A stretch of DNA of 64,000 nucleotides from Pisolithus tinctorius (taxonomy: Eukaryota; Basidiomycota; Agaricomycetes; Boletales; Pisolithaceae), in the NCBI GenBank assembly GCA_024663395.1, contig JANFAH010000029.1, positions 372,001 to 436,000 on the forward strand, written 5' to 3'. The number at the start of each line of letters is the position of its first letter. The first letter of the stretch is position 1. Both the position numbers and the translations under genes were made by a program. Under the pieces are notes generated by a model, which saw only the letters and a program-made list of their open reading frames with translations, ran no database searches and was not told the DNA's origin. Shown piece by piece: positions 15,397 through 28,702 of this stretch.

Positions 15397-16207
15397 CCAT
15401 TGATTGGACTCTGGGTCGGTTGAGATTTAAGATGAACTTTACTCTTATTTCGCTCCAGTTATGTGGGAGTGTTTGTGTAGTGTCGTATGCGCTCATCGAC
15501 GATAATGATGATGCAGCACGCCAGCGCTCATCATCAACTCTTGTATCTACTAAGAACAGACTCGGAATGAGTTCAGCTATTATGTCACTTCGCATCCTCA
15601 CCGGAGGACTCCGAAGACGGAAGGTGCCTCGTTCGCATAAGCCAACTTTAGATCTTGTATCCAAGTATGGGTTCAGTCAAGTTCAGGTTACGTACTTTCC
15701 ATCCTCGCCAGCGAAGACCATGGAAGATTCTGTGTTGGCAGAAATCCATGCGCATGGCGTACGACTCCCTCCAGGTTGGAGGATGCACACCTAATACCAA
15801 GTCACTAGTCATGACTCGTCCTCGGCGCACCCCACACGGTTTACCCAGACGCACCAGGGCAACTGAGCGTTGTGCAGACTTCGCCATGACTCAAGCTTTG
15901 GTCCGCGAACATGTTCCTACGAGCTGCAAGTCCGTGTCACTTAGAGATGGGCCAGTCCAGACTCGATACGCATTGCAGGGTGGACCCCCAAAATGATTAG
16001 TATTTCACAGAATCACAGGACTCCTCTTTGATATGATCTCTTATGGAAGATGGTTCCCCGGAACTGGTAAGGACCCTTGATAGGTTATGAGGGCGTAACT
16101 GTTATCAACCGCCCGCAAACTCCCCTTTGAAGGCGATACTCCTTGAACCATTCAAGAGTTCGACCCACTTTCGCTAGTACCGACCCGACTTACTCAAGTC
16201 CCAAGAA
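15397..16207. other. Intergenic between GT90 and helicase, nothing recognised
   Basis: Overlapping ORFs on both strands (15393-15794 plus, 15305-15664 minus) have no recognisable domain. The helicase may have further 5' exons here, because family members usually begin slightly upstream of the first motif seen at 16208. Confidence 0.35.
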
Positions 16208-19200
16208 ATGGTTCTAACATTGGACTTGGACAAATTCTCTGTCCGTAATCTCCAAACTAAAGAAGGGCTAGAAGATGCTTTCGAGCATTTGAACAACGCG
16301 TTGGCTGTCGGTCATATTGAGGACGTCGTGTCCGACCTTCTCTTGAGACCGGGTCTTTTTGTATACATATTTTCTGGTGAGAGGTCCGCGTGTAGTGCTT
16401 CGGGTGATATGACAAACATCCCCGTAGTCTTCCAGATTCCTTATCCATGCGCATTAAGATCCTCCATGCCTTTCCGACAGATTCGCAAATCATACAACAG
16501 TCTTTCATTCCACCTCTTCTCTCGACTTTATCCGCGTTTTTCTTTACCTTACCTGCCGATGCTTTTCCATGGCGACGAGTCACGAACCGTTGGCAGGTAC
16601 GAACGTTACGTTGCGGATGTTTGGCCTGCAATGGCCATCCTGTCTCGCATAGCTTTTGGCACCACAACTTCCAGAAACAAGATGAAAGTCGACTTCAAGG
16701 ACAGAAAAACAACTGTTTCAGCACATGACGCTACCCGTTCTACGCAAGTTGGGCATCGAGCCTGCCTTCTGATTCCCACGCCGCCATGCAGGCCTTGGGA
16801 GATGTAATGAATATTATATCGCAGAATTCTAAAAGTGCGTCAGTAGGCATATTCCCTCACCTACGCAGTTTACATTCAGGGGCAGTTTTATCTTGGCTTA
16901 TTGTGTGATCCTCGGTTTGGGAACCAGTGCAAGGACGTTTACTTTGGTGCCAGTGGCGAACGGGATCACGATGAAATGGAAGCTGCGGTCGCGCCTACCG
17001 CTAGCGTATACCGAAGTCCCCCATCTTGAAGCGACGCTGGCTGTCGCCGACATAGATCAGTTCGGCGAATGGGCGATCTTAATGGCCAGCAGCGCAACAA
17101 GGGATCTGTTTCAATTAAGGCGGCGTGATGCAAAAATGGCTGAATGTGTGCTTAAGAAAATCAGGCAGGTTTCTCTGCGTTCTCTAGAAAAAAACTACGA
17201 CATAATTTTGCATGTGCAGGCAACTTTCGAGAGGTCAATTCTCAGGAAACAACCATAAAGCGTTCCATGGCCCATCTCATGGAATCCCCATTTATCAAGC
17301 CGAAGTTCTAAGCAATCTCAGATTGGTGGTAGGTCTTTCTCCTGTGAGAAATATGGGAAAGACTGATGTTGATGTCCGAAGTATCAAATTGACTGCGCGC
17401 TCGACGACGATGGCCAGGTAAGAGATTCCGCTCTCTGAGATTCCTATCTCACTGGATTCCAGGCAGAACGCCAAGGTAAGGCATTGCAAAGTTTTTTGCA
17501 CCCTACTCAATTGCCAGAAGTTGTTAAAGTGTATGGAATTTATTCGCACAAGGAACTGAGTCACATTTGGCCATGGCTTAGCAAGCTCCTGAGCGGGCGC
17601 GGTACAGAATATCGGCGAAGGTGAGTTCGTGTCCTTAATGGTCACGCACATCGATAACACTCGTGTTACCTAGATGTGTCCTTAGGGAACACGCTGAATC
17701 AGGCGGCACAGTTTACCGCCCGGCCTTCTTCCCTCCAAGAATGGAAGAGTTTACCACGGAAGAATCTCCCATTTTTGTTCATGAAGATGGGAAAAATGAG
17801 GTTCGTTGAACCCACCGTCATTCCTGCGAGTCGCTCAGGTTCCCCGTCTCAGGATCTTAGTTGGGTTATGTAAGTCAGTATTTTTCGCGGTCGCATCCGA
17901 TGTGAATGGTTCGTAACAGGTCGAACAAATATGTCAAACTGTCAAAGGTGTGCTTTCTTAAGCTTTCCTTGAGTTTTCAATTTCGGGGAGCCTGCTGATC
18001 CCAAACCACATTAGGCTTTCCTCAATGGATTGAGAGGCAGAGCAGAAAGTTGAATTACCGTTCCAGCTAACGTTTGTTATAATTTCTTCTCTCTTTTCCT
18101 CAGCTAAATACTAGTAAAGGACGAAAGAATGGCAAATCGTACAATGCCCGACATCCTGTTATGTCATTGGAAGGAGCGGAACGGGGTATGTCATGTCATG
18201 TATGCCCTTGGGGAAAAACTCAGTTATGCGATACTCTTCGATCAGCAAAACGACCGCCATGGTTTTCAAGATGCTGGGTATCCAGCGCGCATGGGAGCAA
18301 GTTCCCCGTGTGAAAAAGCCCCGCCAACTTTTCGTTACGAGATTTCCGGTTCCTTGCTGCCAAAGTCGAAGAGTTCTACACTGGTGTGGTGGAGTCTTTG
18401 GCGTTGGCGGGACGCACCGAAGATGAACTCAGGAACCTAAGGTCTCAGGCTCGAAATGCTGAGCAAGAACTGCCACAAATGATCGATCCGCTGAATGCTG
18501 TCAGCTACCGTCTTGGAACGCCACACAAATATAGCGAGCTCAGTGACCACGACTTTCCGTTGTTCATCACATTCGATCAAGTGGGTGTTTCGTCACTGCG
18601 TAGTAATGATTGCCATTAAGCGGCTTTTTGTAGCTGGCACGGATGATTGCGGCGGATATTCAGGCCGACGACTCAAAAGGATGTGATCGTCTTATCGACT
18701 CGAAAGAATATGATCGCCTCAAGTTCATACTTGATAAGGTGGTAAACGACGAGTCTTCATTCGTAACCTATTCAGCTTTTTAGGACACACTACTGGCCAC
18801 GGCTATGCCGGAGTTCATTGGCACAAAATTTCGGTTGGCAGCTGGGACACTTATGTTGAATTGAAACCATACTGACTTTCCCTAGGACCATGGCTCGTCT
18901 TCAGTGAGTTTATGGGTGAGTATGGACGTTGACACTACCCCTTTCCTCCTTTGCTGAACTCAAAGTCAGGCGTTATCAAAGGATCGGAGAAAGCTTTCGG
19001 TAGCCCCAATGGAACTTCTCGATCGACAAGCATACGTGAATCTCTCATCTCGCAATTACCCCTGTGTTTGCGGAGATAGAGATTCACTGTACAATTGTTT
19101 CGAATTGTATTCCAAGCTGAAGCATGAGCGATATGGTTATGACATGGCCGACAGGTTACTTTGGTTGGGTTTTCGTGACATGCCAATTTCTCATTCCAGT

Positions 19201-22200
19201 GACCAGAACATATGCCATTCTGAAAGTGCTATCATACAACCCTTTGAAAGGACAGCCCGTAGACTATTTGTATGTGTTGCTTCATGTCAATGTTCCTTGT
19301 CTGACTGGAACAGGTATGTCGACGAAGTGCAGGATAACCTGATCATCGACACAATCTGTATGTCCACCACCCCTTTTGCCGGTCCAACGTTAATGCTCTT
19401 GATAGTGTTGAGAATCCTCTGCAGAAATGCAGATGGGTTGTTCTGGGCGGGTGACACTGCTCAGACGATATCTGCCGGGTCTAGTTTCCGATTCTCGGAG
19501 CTGAAAGCCTTCATTCATCGTGTTGAGGTGAGATCGTGCATTCCTTCTTGGAAGGAATGATATAATTATACCTTATTTCCTCAGGCAAAAGGAGGTATGG
19601 GAATTCCGAAGTGTTGCGCCAAACCCGAACAATTTGAGCTTGCCATCAATTACCGCTCCCATGGTGGCATAGTTAACTGTGCGCAGTCAGTCGTGAAACT
19701 TTTAACTGATTTTTGGCCGCATTCGATCGACGTGTTGCAACCTGAATGTGCAATGCTGGGTGGACCCAAACCTGTCTTTTTCGCGGGATCGTCAAATGAA
19801 AGCCTTCCGTATGAGCCATTCTTTTCCGGGCTTAAGTACGTATGCTAGATAACAACCGTTCGTCGAAGTTGAGATCTCAACACGTTACAGTGGTAATCGA
19901 GAGCTTGGTGCTGAACAATGTCGGCAGCTTTTTGTGGGGCCACATGGTTTTATACTAATATCGATAACTTAGGTATCCTCGTAAGGGATAGCATCATACG
20001 TGACCAAATCCGGCAGCGGTATGGTGATATCGCTGTGATCCTGTGCGGTTGGCAACGCATTCTTCGAACATCCGTTGACAAACAGTGTTTAGGACTCTCC
20101 CAGAAAGCAAGGGGCTGGAATTTGATGATGTCAGTGCCTCATCAACTTGCTTCGTCGAAAACCTGACTCGGCTTTAGGTTTTCCTCTATAACTTCTTCGA
20201 AGATTCTCCTGCCCAAGTGTCTCAATGGCGCATTGTCTTGATGGCAGACGACAGTCAAGAAACCACTCCATCACGCGATGTAAGGGAAACTCCACATTCC
20301 GTGCTGTGTACCGAAGTGTGTATGCTCCTCTTGCACAATTGGTATCACTGCTAAAAGACAGGGTAGCTGAAAAATCTCTACGTGGGAATCACCCGGGCCC
20401 GGAAGAGATTATTCCTCCTGGACCACTCCCATAAGAGTGAACCGATGAGGGTATGTGCATTGCCTAGATCGCTTTGGCCTTGACTAATACAACGCAGGAA
20501 TTCTGGTCGAAGGACGGTCTTATTGATGTTGCACCCCCGGGCAATATTTCCCAATACATCGGCGAGTCAACCCCAGAACAGTGGGCCGCATCCGGCTATA
20601 AACTATTCAACGCTGGACAATTCCAAGAAGCAATTCGCTGCTTCGAACGCGCAAACCTACCGACACAGCTCCGAATCGCACAGGCATACCGACTCCGTGA
20701 GGTTGCAATGTTAACCTCTCAAGCCCGCGAACGCCAGAAGGCGTTCCTTAGTGCAGCGGAAGCATTCGTTGAGTGTGCAGGCGAGGCCCACGGCACGCAA
20801 AAGACTAGCTTCTATGGTGCTGCCGCGAAGTGCTACGGATTGGCCGACAGTGTCCACCAGGCAGCGAAATTTTACATTAATGCTGATGATTTTGCCGGGG
20901 CTGCCAAGCAATATCACAAAGCTGGTTGCTTTGACGAGATAGCGCAAATACTAAAACGTTACCATGAGAAAATCGCTAAAAGCTACAAGAACGAGCTGCT
21001 GTACATATGCGTTGTGCACTATTCTCGCAATGGTCTGAGGTGGGTTCCATGACAGCTTGTTTAAAGAACTGAGTAACGAAGATCGTTTAGACCACCAACC
21101 CCCTTGTTCTCCGAGACAGAGGAAGAACTAAAATATCTGGAAGACAAAGGCTTACATCAGGCACGCATTGATCTGTTGGCGTCGTTAGGGAGGTTTCTCG
21201 AGGTCGCCGAGATTCAGCTTCTTAATCTTGGACGGCCGTGCGATGCTATCCGAACCCTCCTAGAGCACCAAGACAACCAACCCGGCGCGATGCAACGTGC
21301 TGTAGATATTGCCTTGGATATTCTATGGCGGGAGTGTTCCTTTGACACGGCAGTCCACGACATCCTGCAGAGCAAGGAAGCCGATGCTTACAAGATACTG
21401 AGCTGTATAAAAGACATTCCGCTTGCGTCCTTGAAGTTAACAGATAGCAGAGAAGTAGGTTCAGTAGAACGCATCGCGGCGCAAAGGCTGACAGCATTCT
21501 TCAGATCCGCTTTTTCCGTACAGTCCAGAAATCTCCGTCTGCTAAGGAGATATATCAACTAGGAGAGGAATTCTCTGATCAGAAAGAAAATACCATGGCA
21601 CTCATGGCATTCGACGTCTTCTACTCACGGATGCCGACACTTCACTCCGTACACCCTTCAGAATTTGATAATTTCCTGAGGCGCTTTGAAAGATATATTC
21701 GCCTCTTAGCTTCTATTGTGTCTGGCGACATTCCTCTTCGGGCTACCGACCCTCAAGTGCGGAAGGTCTTCGGCATCGTTCCATCGTCCGATCACCATTA
21801 TTCAATCACGACGGGGTCGTTTCTACATAGGAAGTTCACACAGAATCGACATTTGTCGGCAGACATTGACCTCCTATTGAACGCGCGATTGAAAGAACGG
21901 CTACGCCAAAAAGTCGTAGAAGAAAACAATATATCCTGTATCGCTCGAGCTTTTTCACCTCCATGCCCATTTTCTCTTCTGCACGATTGTCGCTGCTACA
22001 CGACGCGCTGCAATCATCAACACTTGAGGAGAACGTCGTTAAATGCAGCATTGTACAACATGAAGGTCAACCTACATCTACAACAAATACTCATCTTGGA
22101 CTTGATGTTTACCGTTGTAGGAGGATATAAAGACTGGTACTCAAGGTGAATATGATTGCAACGACCTTAGTCAGTTGTCGCCGTTAACCTACTTCACCCA

Positions 22201-23497
22201 GCATGATGGCCGGGTTGCACCGCCTGTACGCGGCTATATACTGTCCAATTTACGTTGCAGGTTCCATTGCCGATCTCGACTGGAACCTCGTCCGGAATGC
22301 TGCAGAATGCATCAACGCTGCTCGGACATGGATTCAAAAAGCAATTGAATACCTGGTGACTACTGATGATCCGACAAAAGAAGGCGACTACTTGATGAAC
22401 ATCATCCGTGTTACTTGTCTCCATAAGGTGTTGGGTGGAGATTTTCAGTTACAGGAATATGTCTCGCGGAGTGAATGTTGTCCCATATTCTACGGAACAG
22501 AAGACGAGACGGAGGTCGGAGATGATGATGTTTCAGTGGATGTAGTTACATCCCTGATCAATTTGGATCCAATCCTTGGAATGTCAGCTCTTCGGTAGGT
22601 TCAGTCTCGTTGCTCACCTTCGTACACTGTCAGGGAATTCATTTCCCTGCAGCTTCCTGTTACAGAACGGTGTTGGTATGGATCTGTCTGTTGTATGCAA
22701 TTTTGTGGAGGAAATTTGTAGCATGTTCGTCTTGTCGCTACGTCCCTCCCATTCTTCCCCACTCCACGGCCTCCTTGTTCCGCGAAGATGGGTAATGGAC
22801 CCAAACAAGCCCGACACTTCCAGATATATAATGCAGCGTTTCTTATACCAAGTGCAGCGCCTGATGGATCTCCTCCGCTTTGGAAGGGCTCACAGTACGT
22901 CCCTGGCTACAAGCTGTCAACTCAACTTCGTTTTACTTGATGTGTACAGCGAAATTTGACTTGCCTCCGGATGAAGCGTCGTTCGTGGACATCATCTTAG
23001 TTCAATTGTGCGCTTCTCAGTCTGTATGATGTTCAGTAACTGACACTGTCATGTCAATTAGGTGCCGCATGCTCTACATTTGTGTGTCCTGCACAATCCA
23101 TTCTGAGATTGCTGGCTAATATCACTGTTTTCCAGTGGGGTATAACGTGCTCGACGCAGGACTCAGCAAAACGATTGCGGAGATTCTGTTTCTGCCACCG
23201 CTGGAAGTGGATGATACCCGCAATCCGTCGCCACAGATCCTACGGTACGTTCACCATTTCAAAGTCCTCACACCGAGTCTCTGAATCACCTCTGCACACA
23301 GGCAGCTCGCCGATCGACGCCTAGAATACCTAAAGACAATTCAGGCGTTAGACAACGGCTCTGCCATCAAAGACCTGATCCTCCTGGTACACAATGACCG
23401 ACACCATCGCACCAGTTCACTCCACTATATCCCGCGACTTGTGTTTGAGACTGCTGCCGACATCACTCGCCGATTAAACCGGACTCCAGCGTTTTGA
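16208..23497 (+). CDS. Large UvrD/Rep-like (TRANK1-like) helicase with C-terminal TPR region, possibly damaged (copy 2)
   Basis: A multi-exon locus for a roughly 2000-residue superfamily 1 helicase of the type common in agaricomycetes. In order: an N-terminal family region (for example RYERYVADVWPAMAIL near 16595 and LPLAYTEVPHLEATLAVADI near 17001); Walker A GRSGTGKTT, split by an intron at 18186-18245; the Walker B-type motif DEVQD at 19321-19335, just after an intron; FWAGDTAQTISAGSSFRF (about 19441-19494); INYRSHGGIVNCAQ (about 19649); an ESKGLEF-like segment near 20105; then helical TPR-like repeats (AAEAFVECAGEAHGTQKTSF and following, 20750-21050). It ends TPAF, TGA at 23497. The ATPase motifs look usable. 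Frame problems near 16765 and 19013 are not obviously introns, so I cannot say it is intact. TRANK1-like proteins are poorly characterised. Confidence 0.6.
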
Positions 23498-25531
23498 TTG
23501 GTTGTAGGCAGGCACGCGCTATGGTCAGAGCTTGAGAGAAGAAATATATTGTATTTGGAAGCATATTATGTGAGGCAGTTGTCTCTTTTTCGTGTGAGAT
23601 ATGGAGTCTCCCAGGTAGTGCCGCGCGCGCTGAGTACTTCCGGGGAACGATCCCTACATGGCTACAAGTACGAATACAAGCAGTACGTAGTTGCAATTAC
23701 ACACTCAATTTTCATCGGTGTTACTTCATGTCTTCTGTCCCAATGTTCTATCATGACCTCGGGCTGGGCATACCCCCCAAAATCACATCGTACGGTTTAC
23801 TCACACACAGTCGTGCAAGTGACCGATACCGAAGCCACGAAGCCCACGAACTGAAGCTGGAGTGTCATCTAGAATTGTTTCCGAAACTGCGGTTCCAAGG
23901 AGTTGAAGAGCTTATAAGGCTTCTAGCAGTTATGTATTGCGTTTCGGAGGCGGAGAATGACTTTGCAGTCGAAGGTTGGACAAACGATTTTGAGGAGGTG
24001 TCGTGGGAGATAGGGATGTAGAACTGGCACATCAGATGGTAGGGAGGCAACGCCATCAGTGGTATAGCCTCCAAAATGGGAGAGAGAGAGCCAGTCCAGC
24101 AAGTCCCAAAAGCACCGTTAGTAACCACTAGCCAGGTTACAAGCGCCGAGAATGATATGACGGTCCATGGGTGCCTCCATGATCTTCCCTGTGCACTCCT
24201 GCAGTTGATCTACGCCTTGTCCCGTATGGTCGGTCTTGTAGCTACATACTCCGCGCCTACGTGACGCCGTTGGAATCCATAGATCGGACCCAGATCGCCT
24301 TTCTTTCTATGTCCAAACACCACATTTCTCGAGGAACACCTTTGAGCCATTCCCGTTCCGTATCCTAACACCCACAGGTTCTCTACAAATACCTTTCGTA
24401 GACATTTTCTTGGTGGTAAGGAGTGCCCGTCATTGAAGTAGAAGCACGACGAAAGATGGACAGCGTGCCAATTCTAGTCCAGTCGACTCGTGACTCCCCG
24501 TTTCCGATGACTACAGGTGGCGGTCATATGGTAACTTAGGAGCCAAACGAAACGCGTCGATACGCGTCGTGACGTGTTGACACGTGACTCCTGTCACATC
24601 CCACATTTACGTAAAGGGCAACATTCATTCCTGCAGGGGCCGAACGGAATGAACCATCGGTTCCACGAAGAGCGAGTCGATATCTTCAATGTGCATACTA
24701 GTCAATGCTTTCAGCATCGGTAGCATCAGTCAGTATTTACTTACATTCAGCAGCAGATCGTGCTTGGGGTATCTTGAAATACTGACCGAATGAGAAGCGG
24801 AATTCACCTTGTTACAGGTCACTGCACCCCGAAAATTGAGACGCTTTTTTCGACATCCGCGCATATGCCTCAACAACAAGTCCGCGCGGCAAATCCACCA
24901 GCCACCTCACAACTGTAGCACCTGATATCGATCATGTTTGTTCGCCCCTCCCTCCGGAACGGGAATTGCCCCCGGAATGGGTCCATTCCGGAGACAGGTC
25001 TCATTCCAGAACATGTCCTGATGTGTAAATACCTCAAGGTAGGAGTATGAGGTCTGCAGTGGACAGGAAGACACCATGATATAGATTGATGCCATCCAGT
25101 GCCAGGAATGCCTGGAGACAATCCTAGTGCCAGATAAGGGCTCTACTGGTGTGGGTCCACCCATCCACAAGTTTGGTTGACCCCACTTCCACATTTCAGC
25201 CTACCCATCCTTAGGGCCCAGTGGCTAACATCAGTTAGTCCAACTCTCATGATTACAGGTGACTGAAGGGTCTGAGCACTGGGGGTGTCAATCCAAAACT
25301 ATCTCCAAAACCACTCCAAACACCTGCCAGTGTGAAAACTAACTTTGACTTCTCCAAATGCTGCAATTCAGCCAAGGCTGACCACTGCCAGAAACTCATA
25401 CTTCTCAATTGCCTCACAACATGCCAGACTCATAGTCTTTCAGCCACTATCATCAGTCCATATTCACTAATCTACATGCCAGTACAGAGATATTGCAGGA
25501 AAATGACACAGGAACACTTGGTACAATCCCT
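23498..25531. other. Intergenic segment, largely missing from arm B
   Basis: The stretch 23612-23860 and the part after about 25345 align with arm B, but roughly 23870-25345 has no counterpart there. No domain is recognised: the ORF at 23728-24021 is unassigned, and the small ORFs at 24076-25200 look incidental. A regulatory-looking cluster at 24552-24586 is listed separately. Confidence 0.4.
24552..24586 (+). promoter_or_regulatory. Cluster of ACGCGT and CACGTG-type motifs
   Basis: Within 35 bases there are two ACGCGT boxes (24552-24557 and 24562-24567), a TGACGTG (24570-24576) and the palindrome CACGTG (24581-24586). These match known fungal factor cores (MCB-type, CRE-type, E-box). No gene start is evident nearby, so function is unproven. 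Confidence 0.25.
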
Positions 25532-26851
25532 TCACACGCGAACTGCTTTCGCAACATACCTGTGGAGAATCAGAAGATCAGTAAATGGGTTTGATGACAA
25601 GATGGTAAAACATACGGCTCTTCTAAGTAGCTAATTTTCCTCCGAGGTCAAAGTGAATTCCTTGATGACGCTCTCCTGAACACGGGAAACGGAGTTTGCG
25701 CCGACGATGGGGCTCGTCACCTTAGCCTGGCTCCACGCCAGGGCGACCTGCGACATCTTCCAGCCTTTCTTTTGCGCGAGCTCGTTGACGCGGTTGACGA
25801 TCGCCGTATCGGCATCCGAGTATACCATTTTGAAAGGGGTTTGCTCGAGCGCTTTGCTTCTCGTCGTTCTAGCACCAGGAAGACGCGCGAGAGCACCTGC
25901 CGCAAGTGGTGACCACGGGATGAGACCGATCCCATGGTACTTGCAGTACGCATGCATTTCACGTTCCTTGTATGATACGATACAATGAGCACGACCGCTG
26001 GACATACAGCAAGTCACATACCCCCTCCCGGTACAGCAGAGAATGTTCGTCTTGCATGCTGACAAACTTGGTCCAGCCATGCTTCTCGGCGACTTCGTTT
26101 AGAAGCGCAAATTGCCAGCAGCGCATGGAGCTGGCCCCGATGTAGCGAGCCTTTCCGCTCTGGACAATATCATGTAGTGCTTTCATTGTTTCTTCTGGGG
26201 GCACTTCGGGGTCGAAGCGGTGGATCTGCAGGAGATCGATGTACGAGGTACCGAGGCGTTCGAGGCATCCTTCAACGGCGTTGAAGATGGCAGTCCGTGA
26301 GAGACCGCCCTGGTTGACGTAGCGTCGCTGTTTTGACAGGTCTGGAATGAGGTAGGTGTGCACGCCAGGGTCCTCGGACACGAGGCTGAACACCTTCGTG
26401 GCAAGGACGACCTGGGAACGAGGAATGTTGTACTGGACAACAAGCCGTGAGTAACAGGGTTTCGCGTGGCACCATGCCAGTGCCATACCTTCTTGATAAA
26501 AGTCCCAAGGACGCGCTCGGACTCGCCATTGGAGTACACATTTGCGGTATCAAACGTGTTGATACCTTGATCCAGGCCGCTTTCAAGATCTCAAGAGACG
26601 CGTCCTCGTTAAGAATCCAAGGCTGGAGTGGAGGTGATAAGAGAAATAGTTTCTTCAAGTAATATGCTAACGTTTTACGCACGCCCCATTGCTCTTCAGA
26701 TCCGAAGGACATGCAGCCCATCTGCATAAGAATCGTATGTCAGACCAGCAAATCGATGAGTGACAGATGGATGTCGAGTACTGACGATAGGAACTGAGAC
26801 TCTGAGGCCCGACTTGCCGAGCTGGCGGTACTCTGCATTGGAGTTTGCCAT
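25532..26851 (-). pseudogene. Aldo-keto reductase, arm A copy, frameshifted
   Basis: Minus-strand gene with the same six-exon plan as the open copy at 50997-52319 and nearly the same sequence: MANSNAEYRQLGKSGLRVS at the start, AKR catalytic regions with the FDTANVYS tetrad segment, ATKVF and QIHRFD. Two indels break it. One G is missing near 26571 (GCCTGGATCAAGG instead of GCCTGGGATCAAGG), which moves FDTANVYS out of frame. An extra A near 25635 creates TAG shortly before the last exon. It lies divergent from the adenylate-forming reductase, about 1.85 kb away, and keeps the shared promoter block at 26956-27036. Confidence 0.75.
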
Positions 26852-26955
26852 GGCGGTCGTGATGGTGGTGGTGGTTAATACGGTGGAAGGGGATGTGGGT
26901 GAACGTGCTTATGTACTGCCCAGAAGCCATACCACATATTGTATGAAGTGCCGTA

Positions 26956-27036
26956 CAGCAACTGACCAGAAGACTACCCTACTTGGGAGTATTATCAGAT
27001 TCGTTAATTCGAGGAAATCGAACGAACTGGCTCACG
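26956..27036 (-). promoter_or_regulatory. Shared promoter block upstream of arm A AKR, with TCG-N7-CGA dyad
   Basis: The reverse strand reads gtgagccagttcgttcgatt followed by a block nearly identical to the one before the arm B AKR and similar to the one before the adenylate-forming reductase. The dyad TCG-ATTTCCT-CGA is at 27009-27021, 158 bases upstream of the ATG. Confidence 0.45.
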
Positions 27037-28390
27037 ACGACAAAGCTTTTGGATCATTTGAGTCAACATCAACGGTTGGTTCTATGGCCTGATCCATCAA
27101 ACCTTCTTGCAAGGCCGTGGCTAGATCATACGTTAGAGCTTTAGTAAACGACCCTCAGCCCACGCGTTGTCCGTGATGCGCGACGGAGTCTGAGGTCCGC
27201 ATGAGTAGCGCAGCATGGTGACTATCATGAAGGTTTCTCCCAGGTTCATCGATGTTTTTGTTTTTGTTGAGTCATCACTACTGCATACTCGTGAGCACCA
27301 CTTCGGCCTAGCTCGTACCGTACGACTCCTTTCCTTCGTTCTCATTCCCATATCTATTGTTATCGTCTTATGTACGAGGGAAGGGGGTGGGGGGGTCACT
27401 TTAATGTCAGGGATCGTTCAATCATTGGGCCTATTCTAGTCACGCGTATGCAGGCCACGGTGATCGAGTAGGGGTTCTTGGTCCCTGTGATGGCGGCTTC
27501 CTGCCCTCGAAACCGGAACAAGCATAAGAGACCGCGGTGTAGGGTAGGTGCTTGCAATCCACACGTACATTAGGTCACTTTTTCATTGCGGTTTAGGGTT
27601 GCCTGAGAGGCGGCTTCAAACCTTCTAGTTCGGTATCTATGTGGATTTCCGCGAATGCGCAGGCTGGCTCCTAGTTTTGGCGGCCATGGTCCCCTCGCCC
27701 TCAGCACCCTAAACGACACAGGGGTACTACAGAACTTCTAAAACAAGTCGTCCGAAAAACTTTGTTTGTCCATTCGATAAAACACATCGATCCGAGAGGG
27801 TTTCGTCAGGCATGCCCACGTAATTTTTCTCTGGATTCTACCGTTTTCATTCTTACCTACATCCTGCACCTCCCTTACCGTGCATCAATGTGTACGTTTT
27901 CTCTTTGAGTGCCAGGGTTGTGTGCAGCTGACGAGATCACCAGGTTCGTCGGCAGGGTCCAAGCATGCTCCGTCCCCCCGCACTCTTGAAGACGCTTTGC
28001 CACCTCCCTGTGCCCCGTAATCCTCATAACTATCCTATCTACGACGATCCCTTTTACAGTCCACGTCAACATACAGCTTGTTTTGACACTGCTAAACACT
28101 TTTCTACCTAGCTGAAAGATGCGTCGAAGCCCCATCATATTCACTCTCCAATGCAAGAGTTCATCGGTTCAGTATCCTCTGAGCCATCGATGATGTGCCA
28201 CATCACCTCGCAGCCACCTTGTCAATTGTCACTTGAAGGTTCCTACATATTTGGCGGTGCACGTTGAATCACGCATTGAGTTCAAGTGATGTCTGGTCTC
28301 AATACACTGAACATTCGTCTTTCATCTTATTCGTCGTGCATCAAAGCATAGGACCAACATTTGATGAAGACTTCATGATCTCAAAGCTTT
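27037..28390. other. Divergent intergenic region between AKR and adenylate-forming reductase
   Basis: Aligned with arm B up to about 28155. On the minus strand at 27875-28156 an ORF includes MLTWTVKGIVVDRIVMR, which has a counterpart at 49789 (MLTWTMKGIIVDRIVMR), but the frames diverge by one base soon after, so it is probably a gene remnant. No domain is recognised. Confidence 0.4.
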
Positions 28391-28475
28391 CGCGTGAGCC
28401 AGCTCGTTCGATTTCGCCGAATCGACGAGTTTAATGATAACACCCAAATAGGGTATTTTCTGGCCAGTTGCTTGC
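28391..28475 (+). promoter_or_regulatory. Shared promoter block upstream of the adenylate-forming reductase
   Basis: The start (cgcgtgagccagctcgttcg), middle (acccaaatagggta) and end (tctggccagttgct) match the blocks in front of both AKR copies. The dyad TCG-ATTTCGC-CGA is at 28408-28420, about 283 bases before the ATG at 28703. Confidence 0.45.
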
Positions 28476-28702
28476 CGTTCAGTAAGTATGGCTTCTAGCG
28501 TCTGGCAGTGTCACCAAGCACAGCCACCGTATACGGTATCGTTCAGACTCTGCCTCATTGCAATGTAGCTGCCGCAACTAGATGGGCTATGCACTGGAGT
28601 GAGTTACGCTTTCTAAGCACTTACCAAGGGCGGTTAAGTAACTGAGTAAACTCGGAGTTACGCCCTGTATTTGAGTTCTTGTTCCTTTCAACAGAGTACT
28701 TC

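Noticed and set aside
15305..15664. 119-codon minus-strand ORF after the GT90 gene
   Set aside because: It overlaps the last GT90 exon in antisense and shows no domain.
24907..25330. MITE or terminal inverted repeats near cattccggagacaggtctcattcc
   Set aside because: Only short local palindromes are present; no matching termini or target duplications could be found by eye.
25707..26080. Plus-strand ORFs over the arm A AKR
   Set aside because: They are antisense shadows of the GC-rich AKR exons; the minus strand carries the conserved protein.
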